Positions 22,191 to 33,925 of a stretch of 64,000 nucleotides of DNA are shown here, one piece after another. The DNA lies in contig NC_060065.1 in NCBI RefSeq assembly GCF_020283565.1, positions 38,924,409 to 38,988,408 on the forward strand, in the 5' to 3' direction. The notes under the pieces are model-generated. The model worked only from the letters and a program-made list of their open reading frames with translations, did no database searches and was not told the DNA's origin. The stretch is from Trifolium pratense (taxonomy: Eukaryota; Streptophyta; Magnoliopsida; Fabales; Fabaceae). The position numbers and the translations under genes are program-made. The stretch's first letter is position 1. Each line of letters begins with the position of its first letter.

Positions 22191-23832
22191 CAACCTCACA
22201 ATAGTATCAAACGAAAATTAAATGAGAATTCTGCCACTTTATGGCATAAGCGATTAGGTCATATCTCTAAACAGAGAATTCAGCGGCTTATGTCAGACGG
22301 TATTCTTGGATCCCTTGACTTGTCGGACTTTCAAGTCTGCATTCAGTGTATCAAGGGTAAGCAAACAAACAAAAGGAATTTTCATGCCGAAAGAGCTAAG
22401 GATGTCTTAGAACTAATTCATACCGATATATGTGGTCCTTTCCCTTCAGGTTCTTGGAATGGACAACGGTATTTTATTACGTTCATAGACGATTACTCGA
22501 GGTACGGCTACCTTTATTTGATTCATGAGAAATCTCAATCTCTGGACGTGTTCAAGTCATTCAAAGCTGAAGTCGAACTTCAACTTGGAAAGAAAATAAA
22601 GGCTGTCAAGTCTGACCGAGGTGGTGAATACTATGGTCGGTATGATGGATCAGGGGAACAACGTCCAGGGCCCTTCGCGCTTTTCCTCGATGAGTGTGGA
22701 ATTGTTCCGCAATACACAATGCCGGGAAAACCCAGCATGAATGGAGTTGCAGAACGACGAAACCGGACTCTTAAGGATATGGTAAGGAGTATGATTAGTC
22801 ATTCTTCTCTACCAGAGTCATTTTGGGGAGAGGCATTAGTTTATATCCTTAATAGAGTACCTAGTAAGGCAGTAGCTAAGACCCCTTATGAGCTGTGGAC
22901 TGGGAAAAAGCCCAGCATTAGGCACCTGCACATTTGGGGATGTCCAGCTGAAGCGAGACCCTATAGGCCTCATGAAGGTAAGTTGGACGCAAAGACAATT
23001 AGCTGCTATTTTATAGGGTACGCCGAACGCTCTTACGGGTATAAGTTTTATAACCCCATCACTAGAACAATTTTTGAAACGGGAAATGCAAGATTCCTTG
23101 AGGATGTAGAGTTTGGAGGGGAAGGAAACATAAGGAGTGTTGTCTTTGATGAAGAAACTGTTACTGACAATGATCAAGTCTTTGTACCTATTGTTGTTCC
23201 AGAAACAGATCCAGAGATTAACAATGATGTTATTCCTAACATCCCTCAAGAACAAGACAACGCTGAGTTTCTTCCTCAAGCACCACCTATAGTTCAAACT
23301 CAACAACCTCAAGGGCTGCCATTAAGAAGATCCACTAGAGAGAGGAAGTGTCCAATTTCGGATGATTATGTTATATTTCTTCAAGAACATGAGGATGACA
23401 TTGGTTTGACTGAGGATGATCCCATTAACTTTAGTCAAGCTATGCGAAGTTCAAACTCTCTTAAGTGGATTGATGCCATGAAGGATGAGATGAAATCGAT
23501 GACTGACAATGATGTTTGGGATCTCGTTAAATTACCCGAAGGAAAGAAACCCATTGGTTGTAAATGGATATTTAAAACCAAAAGGGATTCAAAGGGTAAC
23601 ATTGAGAGATATAAAGCTCGTCTTGTCGCCAAAGGTTTTACTCAGAAGGAAGGCATTGATTATAAAGAGACTTTCTCTCCGGTTTCTTCGAAAGACTCTC
23701 TTAGGATTATAATGGCATTAGTAGCTCATTTTGATTTAGAGCTGCATCAGATGGATGTAAAGACTGCGTTTCTAAATGGAAACATTGATGAAACAATATA
23801 TATGGTGCAGCCAGAAAATTTTGTGTCAGGAG
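22191..23832 (+). pseudogene. Copia integrase and 5' half of reverse transcriptase
   Basis: There is no ATG at the beginning; the frame is already inside pol. Pre-integrase: [16 protein letters not shown]. Integrase core with its acidic triad: [19 protein letters not shown], and [15 protein letters not shown]. The linker contains [12 protein letters not shown]. Reverse transcriptase runs from [12 protein letters not shown] through [20 protein letters not shown] and [16 protein letters not shown] to [18 protein letters not shown], then stops dead at QPENFVSG where the nested LTR begins. No stop or frameshift is seen up to that point, fitting a young element. Confidence 0.93.
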
Positions 23833-25050
23833 TGATAAGTGCTCAAAAACAGTGATTTTACCTATTTATTTTAAGCACTTATTGACTTGTTTTATAAGTC
23901 ATTTTAGGTAAAAACCCCAATTAATTTTAAATATTAATCTCTACTAGCAAATTAGTATTGTAGCTATTTTCCCTCATTTTTGTAGGTTTTGTGAGCTTAA
24001 TGGACAAATGGAACCAAGTAGAATCACATACTTCAAGACTAAGAAATTATTATTGAATCAAGAGGCAACTTTTGTCCTTATTGTTTAAGAGATAAGATAG
24101 TTTTTATTGGACCAAAACAAGATTATGCAGCACCTTTTTGACTTAAAGTTACTTAACTATGAAGAATATATTATCATAAGTAACTAAGAACCGCCTTGTT
24201 CCAGTTGTGGAAGCACTGCCTAGTTAGTTCCAAGCCTATAAAAGGACGCAAGGCCATTCCAAATAATTCATTCCATTCTTGGCAACACTAGAAACAGAGA
24301 ACAGAAGAGAAACAGAGAGAAGGAGGCAGATTGAAGGAGATTTGAAGACGGATACACAACAATAGTTGAGACATCATCATTGATATGTTTGTTCATCTCT
24401 TTTCTTCTTTATCTTTTGTAAAGCTATCATGAAAATGAATAGCTAATCTCTCTTTTGTTGGGATTAGATATAACTAACTCTAGTAATATGTATATTTTAT
24501 GATCATGGTATTATATATGATTTTAGATTATCCATTAATATTGGTGTTGTTCTTGATTTTTATGTTTTAATTATAGGGTTTAACTTGTTATAGACATATA
24601 CTTTTTGAACCCAAAGAATTAGGATAATATCTATTAAATTCTAAATTCTAGATATAGATTTAGGTTTAATATTCACTTAGAGTATCGAAGCTTAATGCTA
24701 TTATATCGATTGACGATCCGAGACATCTGATGTTAATAGGTATAATAAATATCTCGGCGTTATCTGGACACGGAAACGTACGACGAGCGGTACGTGATAA
24801 TATTGAGGGATGTCTAAAATCTATATAACTGATTTGGAGAATACATATGAATGAGTTAGCGATGTCTAAATCCCAGCAAACTTATCTCTCTGTGATTCCA
24901 ATCATTTCTTTAACATCACTATATTTTCGTACTTTCTCATAAACAAACTCCGTCAACCACTTTACTTGAAATTATATTAATTGTTGAACGGCATCGATAT
25001 CGCATCAGTCCCTGTGGAGACGATAAAAATATACTTACTTTTGTACTTCA
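23833..25050 (+). repeat. 5' LTR of the nested Ty3 element
   Basis: About 1218 bp. A likely TATA box is CTATAAAAGGACG (about 24236). Confidence 0.93.
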
Positions 25051-25235
25051 TAAAATGGCGCCGTTGCCGGGGACTGACGTTTAGATATTGCAGCAATTTG
25101 TATTCTTTTAAGTATTTGTATATATTTGTTTATATTGTATAGTTTTTCTTGTGCTAATCCTTCTTTGCTAGACAAAGAAAATTGTTTTTCTTGTTTGTTG
25201 AATCCTTTTTCAGATTCCCCATTAAAAGTAAAACT

Positions 25236-25985
25236 ATGACTGATCGTGGTTATTACAACTTCTATACTCCGGGTGAGTATGAATCATATCAACAGTTTCC
25301 TCCTTATAATTATGGGCAAACTTCAGAGGCTAAATTGGAGGAGACCATGATTAAATTCATGGAAATGCAGCAACAAATGAATGAACAAATGCAACAGATG
25401 CAAGACCAGCACCAACAATATCTGAAAAACAGTCTTGCACGGGCCAAAAATTTGGAAAATCAGCTTGTTCAGTTGGCTAAACAGTTAGCCAATAACAATA
25501 ACCAAGGAGGAACATTTCAAACCAACACACAAACCACTCCTGACGAGAAAGATAATAATCCAATGAAAAATGAGGAAAGTGGAGAAAGTGTGAAAGGTGT
25601 TGAAAACAATGAGGAAGAAAGAATGCGCGATGGATGTGATGAAGAGAAAATAGTGATAGAAATAGAGACACCACACGAGGTAGAACTTCCTCAAGAATTG
25701 CCATGTATTGAGAAGACTAGCACTGTTGATAATGAAGAAGTGATGATGGGTGCAGAAGAAATTAAGGGATTACTTGACAAGAAAATATCAATTGAGCAAA
25801 AGAGGGAGATGGAGAACAAGGCGGAGATTGACCGGGTCATAGACGAAATATGTGCCTTGTTCAATATGAAGCAATTGGGGAGGATATGGACTCCGCAATA
25901 TCTATATCTCAAGTTCATGGAGTTCCTCCATAACCGAAGGAAAAAGACGGAGGATGTGCTTTCCGTCTCATTTTGGCCACCCTAA
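25236..25985 (+). CDS. gag-like protein of the nested Ty3 element
   Basis: 249 aa. The start is set at MTDRGYYNFYTPGEYES, the first ATG that begins protein-like sequence. An in-frame extension upstream to 25182 lacks an ATG. The protein has a Tyr/Gln-rich start, a long Met/Gln coiled-coil-like stretch (EMQQQMNEQMQQMQDQHQQY; LENQLVQLAKQLANN), an acidic middle, and the end KKTEDVLSVSFWPP. The coiled coil and acidic part resemble the region after capsid in Athila gag. The capsid proper and zinc knuckle are not seen, so it is a partial gag. Gln/Glu richness is normal for this family. Confidence 0.65.
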   Translation: MTDRGYYNFYTPGEYESYQQFPPYNYGQTSEAKLEETMIKFMEMQQQMNEQMQQMQDQHQQYLKNSLARAKNLENQLVQLAKQLANNNNQGGTFQTNTQTTPDEKDNNPMKNEESGESVKGVENNEEERMRDGCDEEKIVIEIETPHEVELPQELPCIEKTSTVDNEEVMMGAEEIKGLLDKKISIEQKREMENKAEIDRVIDEICALFNMKQLGRIWTPQYLYLKFMEFLHNRRKKTEDVLSVSFWPP

Positions 25986-28588
25986 CCAAAAAGGCGTCAA
26001 GCTAATGACGTAAAAGAAGCGCTTGTTGGGAGGCAACCCAATTTTCTATCTATACTATTTAAATTCTGCAATTTATAATTTTACTGCACTTAGGCATATT
26101 TTGAAAGGTTTTAAAAGATCCAAAATTGGAACCATTACTTCTGGTGTGAAAGTTCTGCTTTTTTTTGTCATGTGTGTTGCATTTGCTAAGCTAAATTTCC
26201 ATGGCTAAGTGAATTGTGCAAATTCTGAATTTTTAAAGCAGCAACACTCATAGCTTCCACTTTAGAACTTTCAACCACATATCTCTTTATCTCATTTTCT
26301 GATTTCATTGATATTGAAGGCATTGTGAAGTTTTGTTGCTTATCTAGGAAACACCATGTTTATGAATTTGAGGTTGCTGCCTTTAAGCAGATTTTGAAAG
26401 TGTATTATGCTTCAACTGGTCTTTGTTGATTGTGGAAATATGCACTTATGACAGGGTTACTTTCACTAAGCTGGAATGTTGATTTGGTTGCTTTAACTTG
26501 TGCTATTTTAAAGCTGAATTTGACAAATTTCTTTTGTGCTATGTCTTGACTTTCATGAGTTATTTTAAAGGCATAGATACAAAATTCTTAATCTTGAACT
26601 GACATTAGAATCATGTGACAACTGTGTTTCATTGTTGCTTATTTGAACATCATGTTTGCAATTCATAAAAGACATGAACTGTTAAATCTTAACTTAGTGG
26701 TCATCACTTGTTGTCTTACCATTATTGCTTGTTGAAGTTCATGACTTTACTTTCAGTAAGCTCATAATTGCAAATCTTTCTAAGCTTAAGGGATGTGGAA
26801 GGTAAGTGTGTAAAGAAAGTGCCCTGTATACCACTTGTTGACTTCTTAAAAACTGTTATAGAAACATAGAATGCAGTATGTGCAAATTCTTTTTCACTCA
26901 TTCTGTCTGTAAATTTCGCTAAGCGAAATTCCTGTGGCTTAGCGAAAGTACCAGTTTCTGAATCTATTCTGCTGTGTTCTTGAGAGACATGTGTGTGGTG
27001 TTATTTGCTATATTAACATTTGTTTCAGAGATGGCACCAAAGAGGCATTTGATGCCTGATTAGGAATGGCCTATGGAAAGGCCATTTTACTTGGAGGAGG
27101 TGAGACAGGCTGCTGTTGGTACCAAGGAAGTGAAGAAGATCCAGACAACTGACAAGAGAAAGATAGACCGAGAAAGCTCTCCAAAACTCTGTGAAGTTTA
27201 TTTTAAATAGCTTTCGGTTAAATTTATGCTTTATCTTAATTTATATTTCTCTTGTGGTCTAAACAACATGCTGATGGTTGATTGAAAAATGGTAAAAAAA
27301 AATTATTTTTGAATATCATGTGCATATGGATTGAAAAGTTTAGGTTTGTGATTAATCAAATTCAAATGCATGATTAGAATAATTTTTTTCAAATTGCATT
27401 GTTTGAGGTTGAATCTTTGTGATTATCTTTGAATAATAGGATGAATTTGAACTAAGTAGCTTTATTCAATTTGATTTCATCCATTCCTTCTTGAGATGAT
27501 TAATTGATGATGAATCACTTAACCTAGCCGGGTGAGATTGTGTGAACCTTCCATTGTTTATATATTTGAGAGCCGACAATTGTGTTTAACTCTGTTGATT
27601 TTAACTGAATCTTGCTATTACTTGATGTGTTTGAAGTCATGGATATGATCAAGGCCTTGTTTCTTTTTGAGTGGTAACTACTTAAGCCAAAATAACCTAC
27701 CTTGTGAGTTAGTGTGATCCTTTGCTACCCCCCTTGAGCCAAAAATTTTGAAATTTTGTTTGATTTTGAACCCTTGAACCACAATAAAGAAAAACAATGA
27801 CTTAACCCTTGTCTTAGGATGATTGAGCATTGAATTTAAGTAGGGTTGAAAACAAGTTGGGGAGAAAGAGGTTATTTGTTTGTTTGAAAAAAAGAAAGAA
27901 GTAGTTGAAAATGGTGATTGTGAAAAAGAAAAAGAATTTTGAAAAAGATGTTACAATCAAAAGAAGTCATTCAAATTGAAAAGAAAAAAAAAAGAAAAAA
28001 AAAGATTGTGGCATACAAAAAGAATTACCAAAAGAAAGAATGGGGAATGTGAAAGAGGATGAATAGCTTATGTGATGAAATTCTCAAGAATTATGCTCTC
28101 TTATCCTTAAGGCATTTTGAATCCAAAGAAAAACAAAGATTTCTTGTAGCCTAGCCCCATTACAAGCTTAAGAAAGACCTTAGTGATCCATGATTGATAG
28201 CATGTTTTGTGATTAAGTTGAGGTGTATGTTTGAATTGATTTGTTGTGAACACATTGCTTGGATTGAGAGAAACACTTCACCCTTGAGTTGAAACACTTG
28301 TGAGAATTGTGACTCTAGTTGATTATCTTGTTGATTTGGAAAGTTTGAAATCTTACTTGAATTTTGAAACTATTTCACATTCATACCTTGATTCTTTGAT
28401 GATTATGAAGGTTTGATTTTGAACTTGCAATACATTGAATCATGCAAACTTGAAATGATTTAAAACCAAAGTTTTTGATTGATTGCAAAGCTTGAATGAA
28501 TCATGCACCAATGATGTTTGAAACATGTTTTGAGAGTTTATTTTGGACTTTTGTTTGAGGACAAACAAAGTTCTAAGTTGGGGAGAGT
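25986..28588 (+). other. Non-coding 3' interior of the nested Ty3 element
   Basis: There is no intact gene. AAATTTCGCTAAGCGAAATT (about 26914) is a short palindrome. A decayed frame at 27030-27210 starts MAPKRHLMPD and meets a stop. 27890-28060 is strongly purine-rich (A/G runs). This matches the long spacer seen in Athila-type elements between pol and the 3' LTR. Confidence 0.6.
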
Positions 28589-29807
28589 TGATAAGTGCTC
28601 AAAAACAGTGATTTTACCTATTTATTTTAAGCACTTATTGACTTGTTTTATAAGTCATTTTAGGTAAAAACCCCAATTAATTTTAAATATTAATCTCTAC
28701 TAGCAAATTAGTATTGTAGCTATTTTCCCTCATTTTTGTAGGTTTTGTGAGCTTAATGGACAAATGGAACCAAGTAGAATCACATACTTCAAGACTAAGA
28801 AATTATTATTGAATCAAGAGGCAACTTTTGTCCTTATTGTTTAAGAGATAAGATAGTTTTTATTGGACCAAAACAAGATTATGCAGCACCTTTTTGACTT
28901 AAAGTTACTTAACTATGAAGAATATATTATCATAAGTAACTAAGAACCGCCTTGTTCCAGTTGTGGAAGCACTGCCTAGTTAGTTCCAAGCCTATAAAAG
29001 GACGCAAGGCCATTCCAAATAATTCATTCCATTCTTGGCAACACTAGAAACAGAGAACAGAAGAGAAACAGAGAGAAGGAGGCAGATTGAAGGAGATTTG
29101 AAGACGGATACACAACAATAGTTGAGACATCATCATTGATATGTTTGTTCATCTCTTTTCTTCTTTATCTTTTGTAAAGCTATCATTAAAAATAAATAGC
29201 TAATCTCTCTTTTGTTGGGATTAGATATAACTAACTCTAGTAATATGTATATTTTATGATCATGGTATTATATATGATTTTAGATTATCCATTAATATTG
29301 GTGTTGTTCTTGATTTTTATGTTTTAATTATAGGGTTTAACTTGTTATAGACATATACTTTTTGAACCCAAAGAATTAGGATAATATCTATTAAATTCTA
29401 AATTCTAGATATAGATTTAGGTTTAATATTCACTTAGAGTATCGAAGCTTAATGCTATTATATCGATTGACGATCCGAGACATCTGATGTTAATAGGTAT
29501 AATAGATATCTCGGCGTTATCTGGACACGGAAACGTACGACGAGCGGTACGTGATAATATTGAGGGATGTCTAAAATCTATATAACTGATTTGGAGAATA
29601 CATATGAATGAGTTAGCGATGTCTAAATCCCAGCAAACTTATCTCTCTGTGATTCCAATCATTTCTTTAACATCACTATATTTTCGTACTTTCTCATAAA
29701 CAAACTCCGTCAACCACTTTACTTGAAATTATATTAATTGTTGAACGGCATCGATATCGCATCAGTCCCTGTGGAGACGATAAAAATATACTTACTTTTG
29801 TACTTCA
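28589..29807 (+). repeat. 3' LTR of the nested Ty3 element
   Basis: About 1219 bp. Against the 5' copy I see only a few changes, such as near 24430/29187 and 24748/29505. Confidence 0.93.
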
Positions 29808-30330
29808 ACACTCGCATGGGTCTTGGTTTTGAGATTGCCTTAGATTAGTGGGAGTCTTTTCCTTATTTGTATTATGTTCTATATATTTTGGTTTCAATTT
29901 TGGTACAAACATTATGTTATGTTTGATTTTCTGCAGAAATAAAATTTATTATAAGATATTATTGTTATAACAATATTAAGTTTATGGTTATGTGCAAATA
30001 TTTTAATTTTGAATTGCACCTAAGGAACTTCAGTTTGATCTCAATAAAGACTTCAGTTGGACCAGTTGGAAATAGGCATGATTTAGAGATCACATTGCAT
30101 GAAATTTCCATGCCACTCATCCATATCGATCTATGTCATCAAATACATTGATGTGGTGGTCATCGGGGTTCCGTCACGTTATACGTCAGTGACGACAGCC
30201 GCGGTGGTCCCATTGTTGATGTATGAGGTGGACCAGATTGTAAAGTTGAAATCTAAAGATAAATTGCATTCGGATGCGCGCCTAAAGAACTATGATATAA
30301 TTATTAACATATATTGCCCAAGTGGGAGAT
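29808..30330 (+). pseudogene. C-terminal scrap and 3' leader of the young Copia element
   Basis: It reads ACT CGC ATG GGT CTT GGT and onward (TRMGLGFEIALD, then TAG), the usual last residues of Copia pol (-RMGLG-). The rest up to 30330 is non-coding interior ending in the purine tract. It shows that the host element continued with pol beyond the missing segment. Confidence 0.75.
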
Positions 30331-30891
30331 TGTTAGAATATTTTATATTATTCAATTATTATATTCCAATAATTATTATGTGGGCATATATATTTATATT
30401 AATTATATTAGCTATTTATCAATTAAGAGCCTAAATTGATTAAGTGATCAAATAAAGTTAAAAGACTATTAGATTTCTATTTAGAATTAATTAATTAATT
30501 ATTTAATTAGTTAGATATGGACTCAAATGGGTGGATGTCAGGATGGCCCATTTCGGGATAATGGGAACCCTAATGGGCCATCACCCTATATAAGGCTATG
30601 GTCCCCAATACACCGTACAAAAGCAAACACTCTCTTCTTCCCATCTGAAGAGAATCAAGGCATCAGGGTACCGGTTGAGGAAGAGCCAATCTAGCCGCCA
30701 TTTCTTTGTATTTCAGGATCACTGCAAAAGAACTTTTCATCATGGATCCAGGTATTCCTAAAGATCATCTTGTCGATCCTATAATTTTATACATGTTTCT
30801 ATGACTCTTTTGTTTCCGCACTAAAGTATATGTCATAATATGTTGAACATGTATATGTGTTTAATCCTAATTTAGTGATTTAAGTCTAACA
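30331..30891 (+). repeat. 3' LTR of the young Copia element
   Basis: 561 bp, followed by target duplication AAAGG. Confidence 0.95.
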
Positions 30892-30999
30892 AAAGGTAGT
30901 TATTTATATTTTTAATTAAAAAAAGAAAAAGAAAATTGTTTTTAAATAAAAATAACTTCCCTCATGTATCTAGCACAGTAAGAACTGTGTATATGGAAT

Positions 31000-31560
31000 T
31001 GTATATAAGTTTGGTCCTAAAAATAATTATTTTCTAAATTGATCTCTAATTTTGAAGTATATGTCAATGTTACCTAAATTTTTTTCCAACCATTGGAATT
31101 TAAAATTTTTCAACGATTACATCAATTCAATTAATATATCATGCATCAATCTTACGCTAAATAAAAAATTGGATAATTTTATTTGTTTAGTTACATTAAT
31201 TTTTTTTTGGATAGCATTAGTTACATTAATTTTGATAACTTTTAAGAAAAAACTTTGAGTTGGTTGTACAATAGTTTATAAGTAAAACACAATTTTTATA
31301 ATACAAATCGATTTTGTAAAATAGAGTTAGGCTGAATATTCAATTTTAAAAGAGTCGAGTTTTCAGGAAAAAAAAAATTCAATTTTAAGAGAGAACAAAG
31401 TAAAAACTACTCCATATATATTAAATGATATGCTTTTTAGTCGATCAAATAAATTTTAAGGTCTGACAAACAAAGATTGAATCGTGAGAGAAATATAAAA
31501 ATAACAACATTATTGTTACAAATATTATACTCTTAAAATTATTTTTTTTAAACTTAATCT
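31000..31560. repeat. 3' flank of NCR gene 4, duplicated at 12955-13415
   Basis: It holds the same ordered blocks as the flank of NCR gene 3, including CAATTCAATTAATAT and GATCAAATAAATTTTAAGGT. It also matches positions 43-110 downstream of NCR gene 1. Confidence 0.6.
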
Positions 31561-31963
31561 CTAAAACTGTATACATTTACAAACACCCCTTACGCACTTC
31601 GGATATTCCTCTGGCAGACAATCGGGTTTAGGACAGTCGCGATCACGATCGCATAAAAAAATTCCTGTGAAATAGGAAAAAATGGATGTTAGTAATATGA
31701 AATGATATAGGCGCTGAACTTGATAAAAAAGACTATGGTTTGGTTCCTGATAACTGCAATCGGGAGATGTTGAAATCATTTGATGTCAGATTCGATTTCT
31801 GAATCAGATTATGCGGTTCAGTAGATCTGATAATGGTGGTAAATTTTTTTATTATTATTTTTTTTGTTTTTGTTAAGAATATAGACTTACCATTAGTTAC
31901 AATGATACACATGATGAAAAGTAAAATAATCATCACACATGCAAACTTCAGAATTTCTGCCAT
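31561..31963 (-). CDS. Nodule-specific cysteine-rich (NCR) peptide 4, two exons
   Basis: Exon 1 is 31963-31891 and exon 2 is 31664-31561. The phase-1 intron (31890-31665) runs GTAAGT to TTCACAG. The product is 58 aa. The signal peptide starts MAEILKFACVMIILL and ends VTN. The mature part has six cysteines in the order C-x5-C-x4-C, C, C-x-C (ends CKCIQF), with a Pro/Glu-rich middle. It is the close paralog of NCR gene 1: leader, donor site, LCD.D.DCPK start and total length agree. Upstream and downstream DNA are also shared. A longer minus-strand frame running into exon 2 from 31779 is intron read-through. Confidence 0.94.
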
Positions 31964-32006
31964 ATTTGTTTTTGTTTGAATGTTGAAATAGAAATTTGTA
32001 TGATCA

Positions 32007-32013
32007 TTTTATA
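32007..32013 (-). promoter_or_regulatory. Putative TATA box of NCR gene 4
   Basis: The minus strand reads TATAAAATGATCATAC about 45 nt before the start codon. It corresponds to the element before NCR gene 1. Confidence 0.5.
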
Positions 32014-32191
32014 GTATGAAAATATTCATTCATAAAATTATTATTATTTTTAAATGTCTCTTAGGTATATCTACATGTTGTGTATGTTATTATAGATATA
32101 TAGCTCATTGAATTGATTACTTGACCTTAACTAATATTTCATATAAAAATCTTGAATGGTGATTAGAGCACAATCTTTTTTTACCAATAAT

Positions 32192-32237
<46 letters not shown>

Positions 32238-33819
32238 TTTTATTTTTATTATTATTTCCCTTTTACCCTTTCATGACACAAATGTGAAACATCTCAAAAG
32301 AAAAATTATAAGGTTGAATAATGATAAAAAGACTAGATGTAGAAATAATGCATCGACGAGGTGATTACACATATTTATTTATTAATTAAAAGTGTCATTG
32401 GATCAAAGTTAAGCACAACAAATATGAAAATTGCATTTACGTTGAAAAAAAGGTGCTTGTAAAATGAAACAAAGAGAATTAGTTATTACGATATATAGTG
32501 GCTCAGAAACTAAGAAAAGATTCACTCTCAATCTTCTAAAAAGAAACTCTAACAAAAAAAATGTTCTAAAAAGAAAATTTTAAATTTTATAAATTTCAAA
32601 CATGAATGGCAACCCAATCTACTAAAAATATAAATTGTCAAACATAGGAATCAGACTTATAGTCACTGAATGCGTTTCATCCGTTAAAAAATAAGGAACT
32701 GAATAAGACAACTTCAACTGTACTGTGTTTGATTTGAAAGTTGTTCTTATTATTGGACAAATTGGAGGCCAAGGGACAAAACATGCGAAAATTGAAATTC
32801 TTGCTCTCACTGAACTACAATATAATTTTTTGGTCCTCTACACAAAACGTTTGTGTTGTATTATTCTGTCTAGTACTAACATTTTTTTATAATCATCGTT
32901 GAATGGCCGGCCGAGTTTATAATCATCATCATGCATGGAAAAACGCTAAGTTTCTTCCTTGCATACATGATGAATTGAAGAGTTAGCTAGGGTTCATCTT
33001 ATTAGTATAAGAAGCCAAGTTAAAAAATAGTAAGTTTCATTGGTGCTTTGGGAAACAATTAATTAGTTAAGGATATAGTCCGAAAAATAACATTTATTTC
33101 ATTGGTATTATATAACTTATTCATAAGAGCTATGCTAAATGGTACGATGAGTTTTGCCTAAGAAATGCAAAAATAGCAACGTGTCAGTTTTCTTCCATAA
33201 TGCCTTGAAACTATTTAGTATGTGTGGAGCAGAAATCATGGGTGGAATAACCAATCAAAGCTTGCCATGATTCATTCTTGCCTTCATTTTTTCATAATGT
33301 TAAGCATTTTACTATTCATAATTAGAACTCATTTTATTCTCAAAAATCAAAATGACTTATAATTTAAACCATATGGAGTATCCGTCCGAAAATATAAGAA
33401 AAAATTTGTCAAAGAAAGTTTGATATATTTGGTTTAGAATTTGGACTAAATACATCAATTTTCTTTGACCATAACACTAAAATAAATATTATCAGTAAAA
33501 TAAAGAAGCATTATGAAACAAGTGAAAACTAATGATCAACCAGTGGTGGCCATTGTTGCTTCTCAGCAAATAAAAGGTCAAGTACTAAAAAATAAAAACC
33601 CCTATTTATTGATGTATGCAACTTCAAATCCTAATTGAATCGGGAAACAAATCATGACAGTAACCAAGTAAAATGGAAATCAATCCTGTTAGAAAATTAA
33701 TCCTGTTAGGAAATGGAAATCACCAATAACTAGAAACTAATCCTGTTAGATAATTCAAGACATACACTAACATAACATCGAGACATTCTTCGGATATTTT
33801 CTAATCAAAATCATAAATA
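32014..33819. other. NCR gene 4 upstream DNA and intergenic DNA
   Basis: 32060-32145 repeats the NCR upstream block (TGTCTCTTAGGT; GATTACTTGACCTTAACTAA). A long ATT microsatellite lies at 32188-32255. 32640-32830 resembles 52340-52450 (CCGTTAAAAAATAAGGAACT-like), an unclassified repeat. 33360-33500 has one MITE-like end. No gene is seen. Confidence 0.5.
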
Positions 33820-33925
33820 ACTTTGCTTTTTTTTTTTTTACCAGCAATAAATAATATATTCATTTATTTTCTCCCTCATTCATTCTTCTTCGCTAAGGTT
33901 TTTTTGCTACTCTCATTTCATAACC

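Larger units (their letters stand above)
23833..29807 (+). mobile_element. Nested Athila-type Ty3 element without pol
   Basis: LTRs 23833-25050 and 28589-29807 are about 1.2 kb each (TGATAAGTGCTC to GTACTTCA) and almost identical. The primer site TGGCGCCGTTGCCGGGGACT (about 25056) is the type used by Athila/Calypso elements, and the purine tract GTTGGGGAGAG precedes the 3' LTR. The interior has one gag-like frame and then the Athila-typical phrase AAGAAGCGCTTGTTGGGAGG (about 26015). No protease, reverse transcriptase or integrase is present. The flanks AGGAG and ACACT do not match. Confidence 0.92.
21350..30891 (+). mobile_element. Young Copia element split by a nested Ty3 element
   Basis: LTRs 21350-21910 and 30331-30891 are both 561 bp (TGTTAGAATATT to GTCTAACA), with two differences seen by eye. 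The target duplication is a perfect AAAGG (21345-21349, 30892-30896). The primer site ATTGGTATCA follows the 5' LTR, and the purine tract AAGTGGGAGA precedes the 3' LTR. The own interior covers only 21911-23832 and 29808-30330. gag and protease are missing between the primer site and integrase, and the second half of reverse transcriptase plus RNase H is missing at the nested element. Confidence 0.95.

Noticed and set aside
22836..23312. 158-codon minus-strand frame
   Set aside because: It is antisense to the well-supported Copia integrase and linker.
31561..31779. A 72-codon minus-strand frame covering NCR gene 4 exon 2
   Set aside because: Its first half is intron read-through. The splice acceptor at 31665 and the signal-peptide exon at 31963-31891 explain the true gene.
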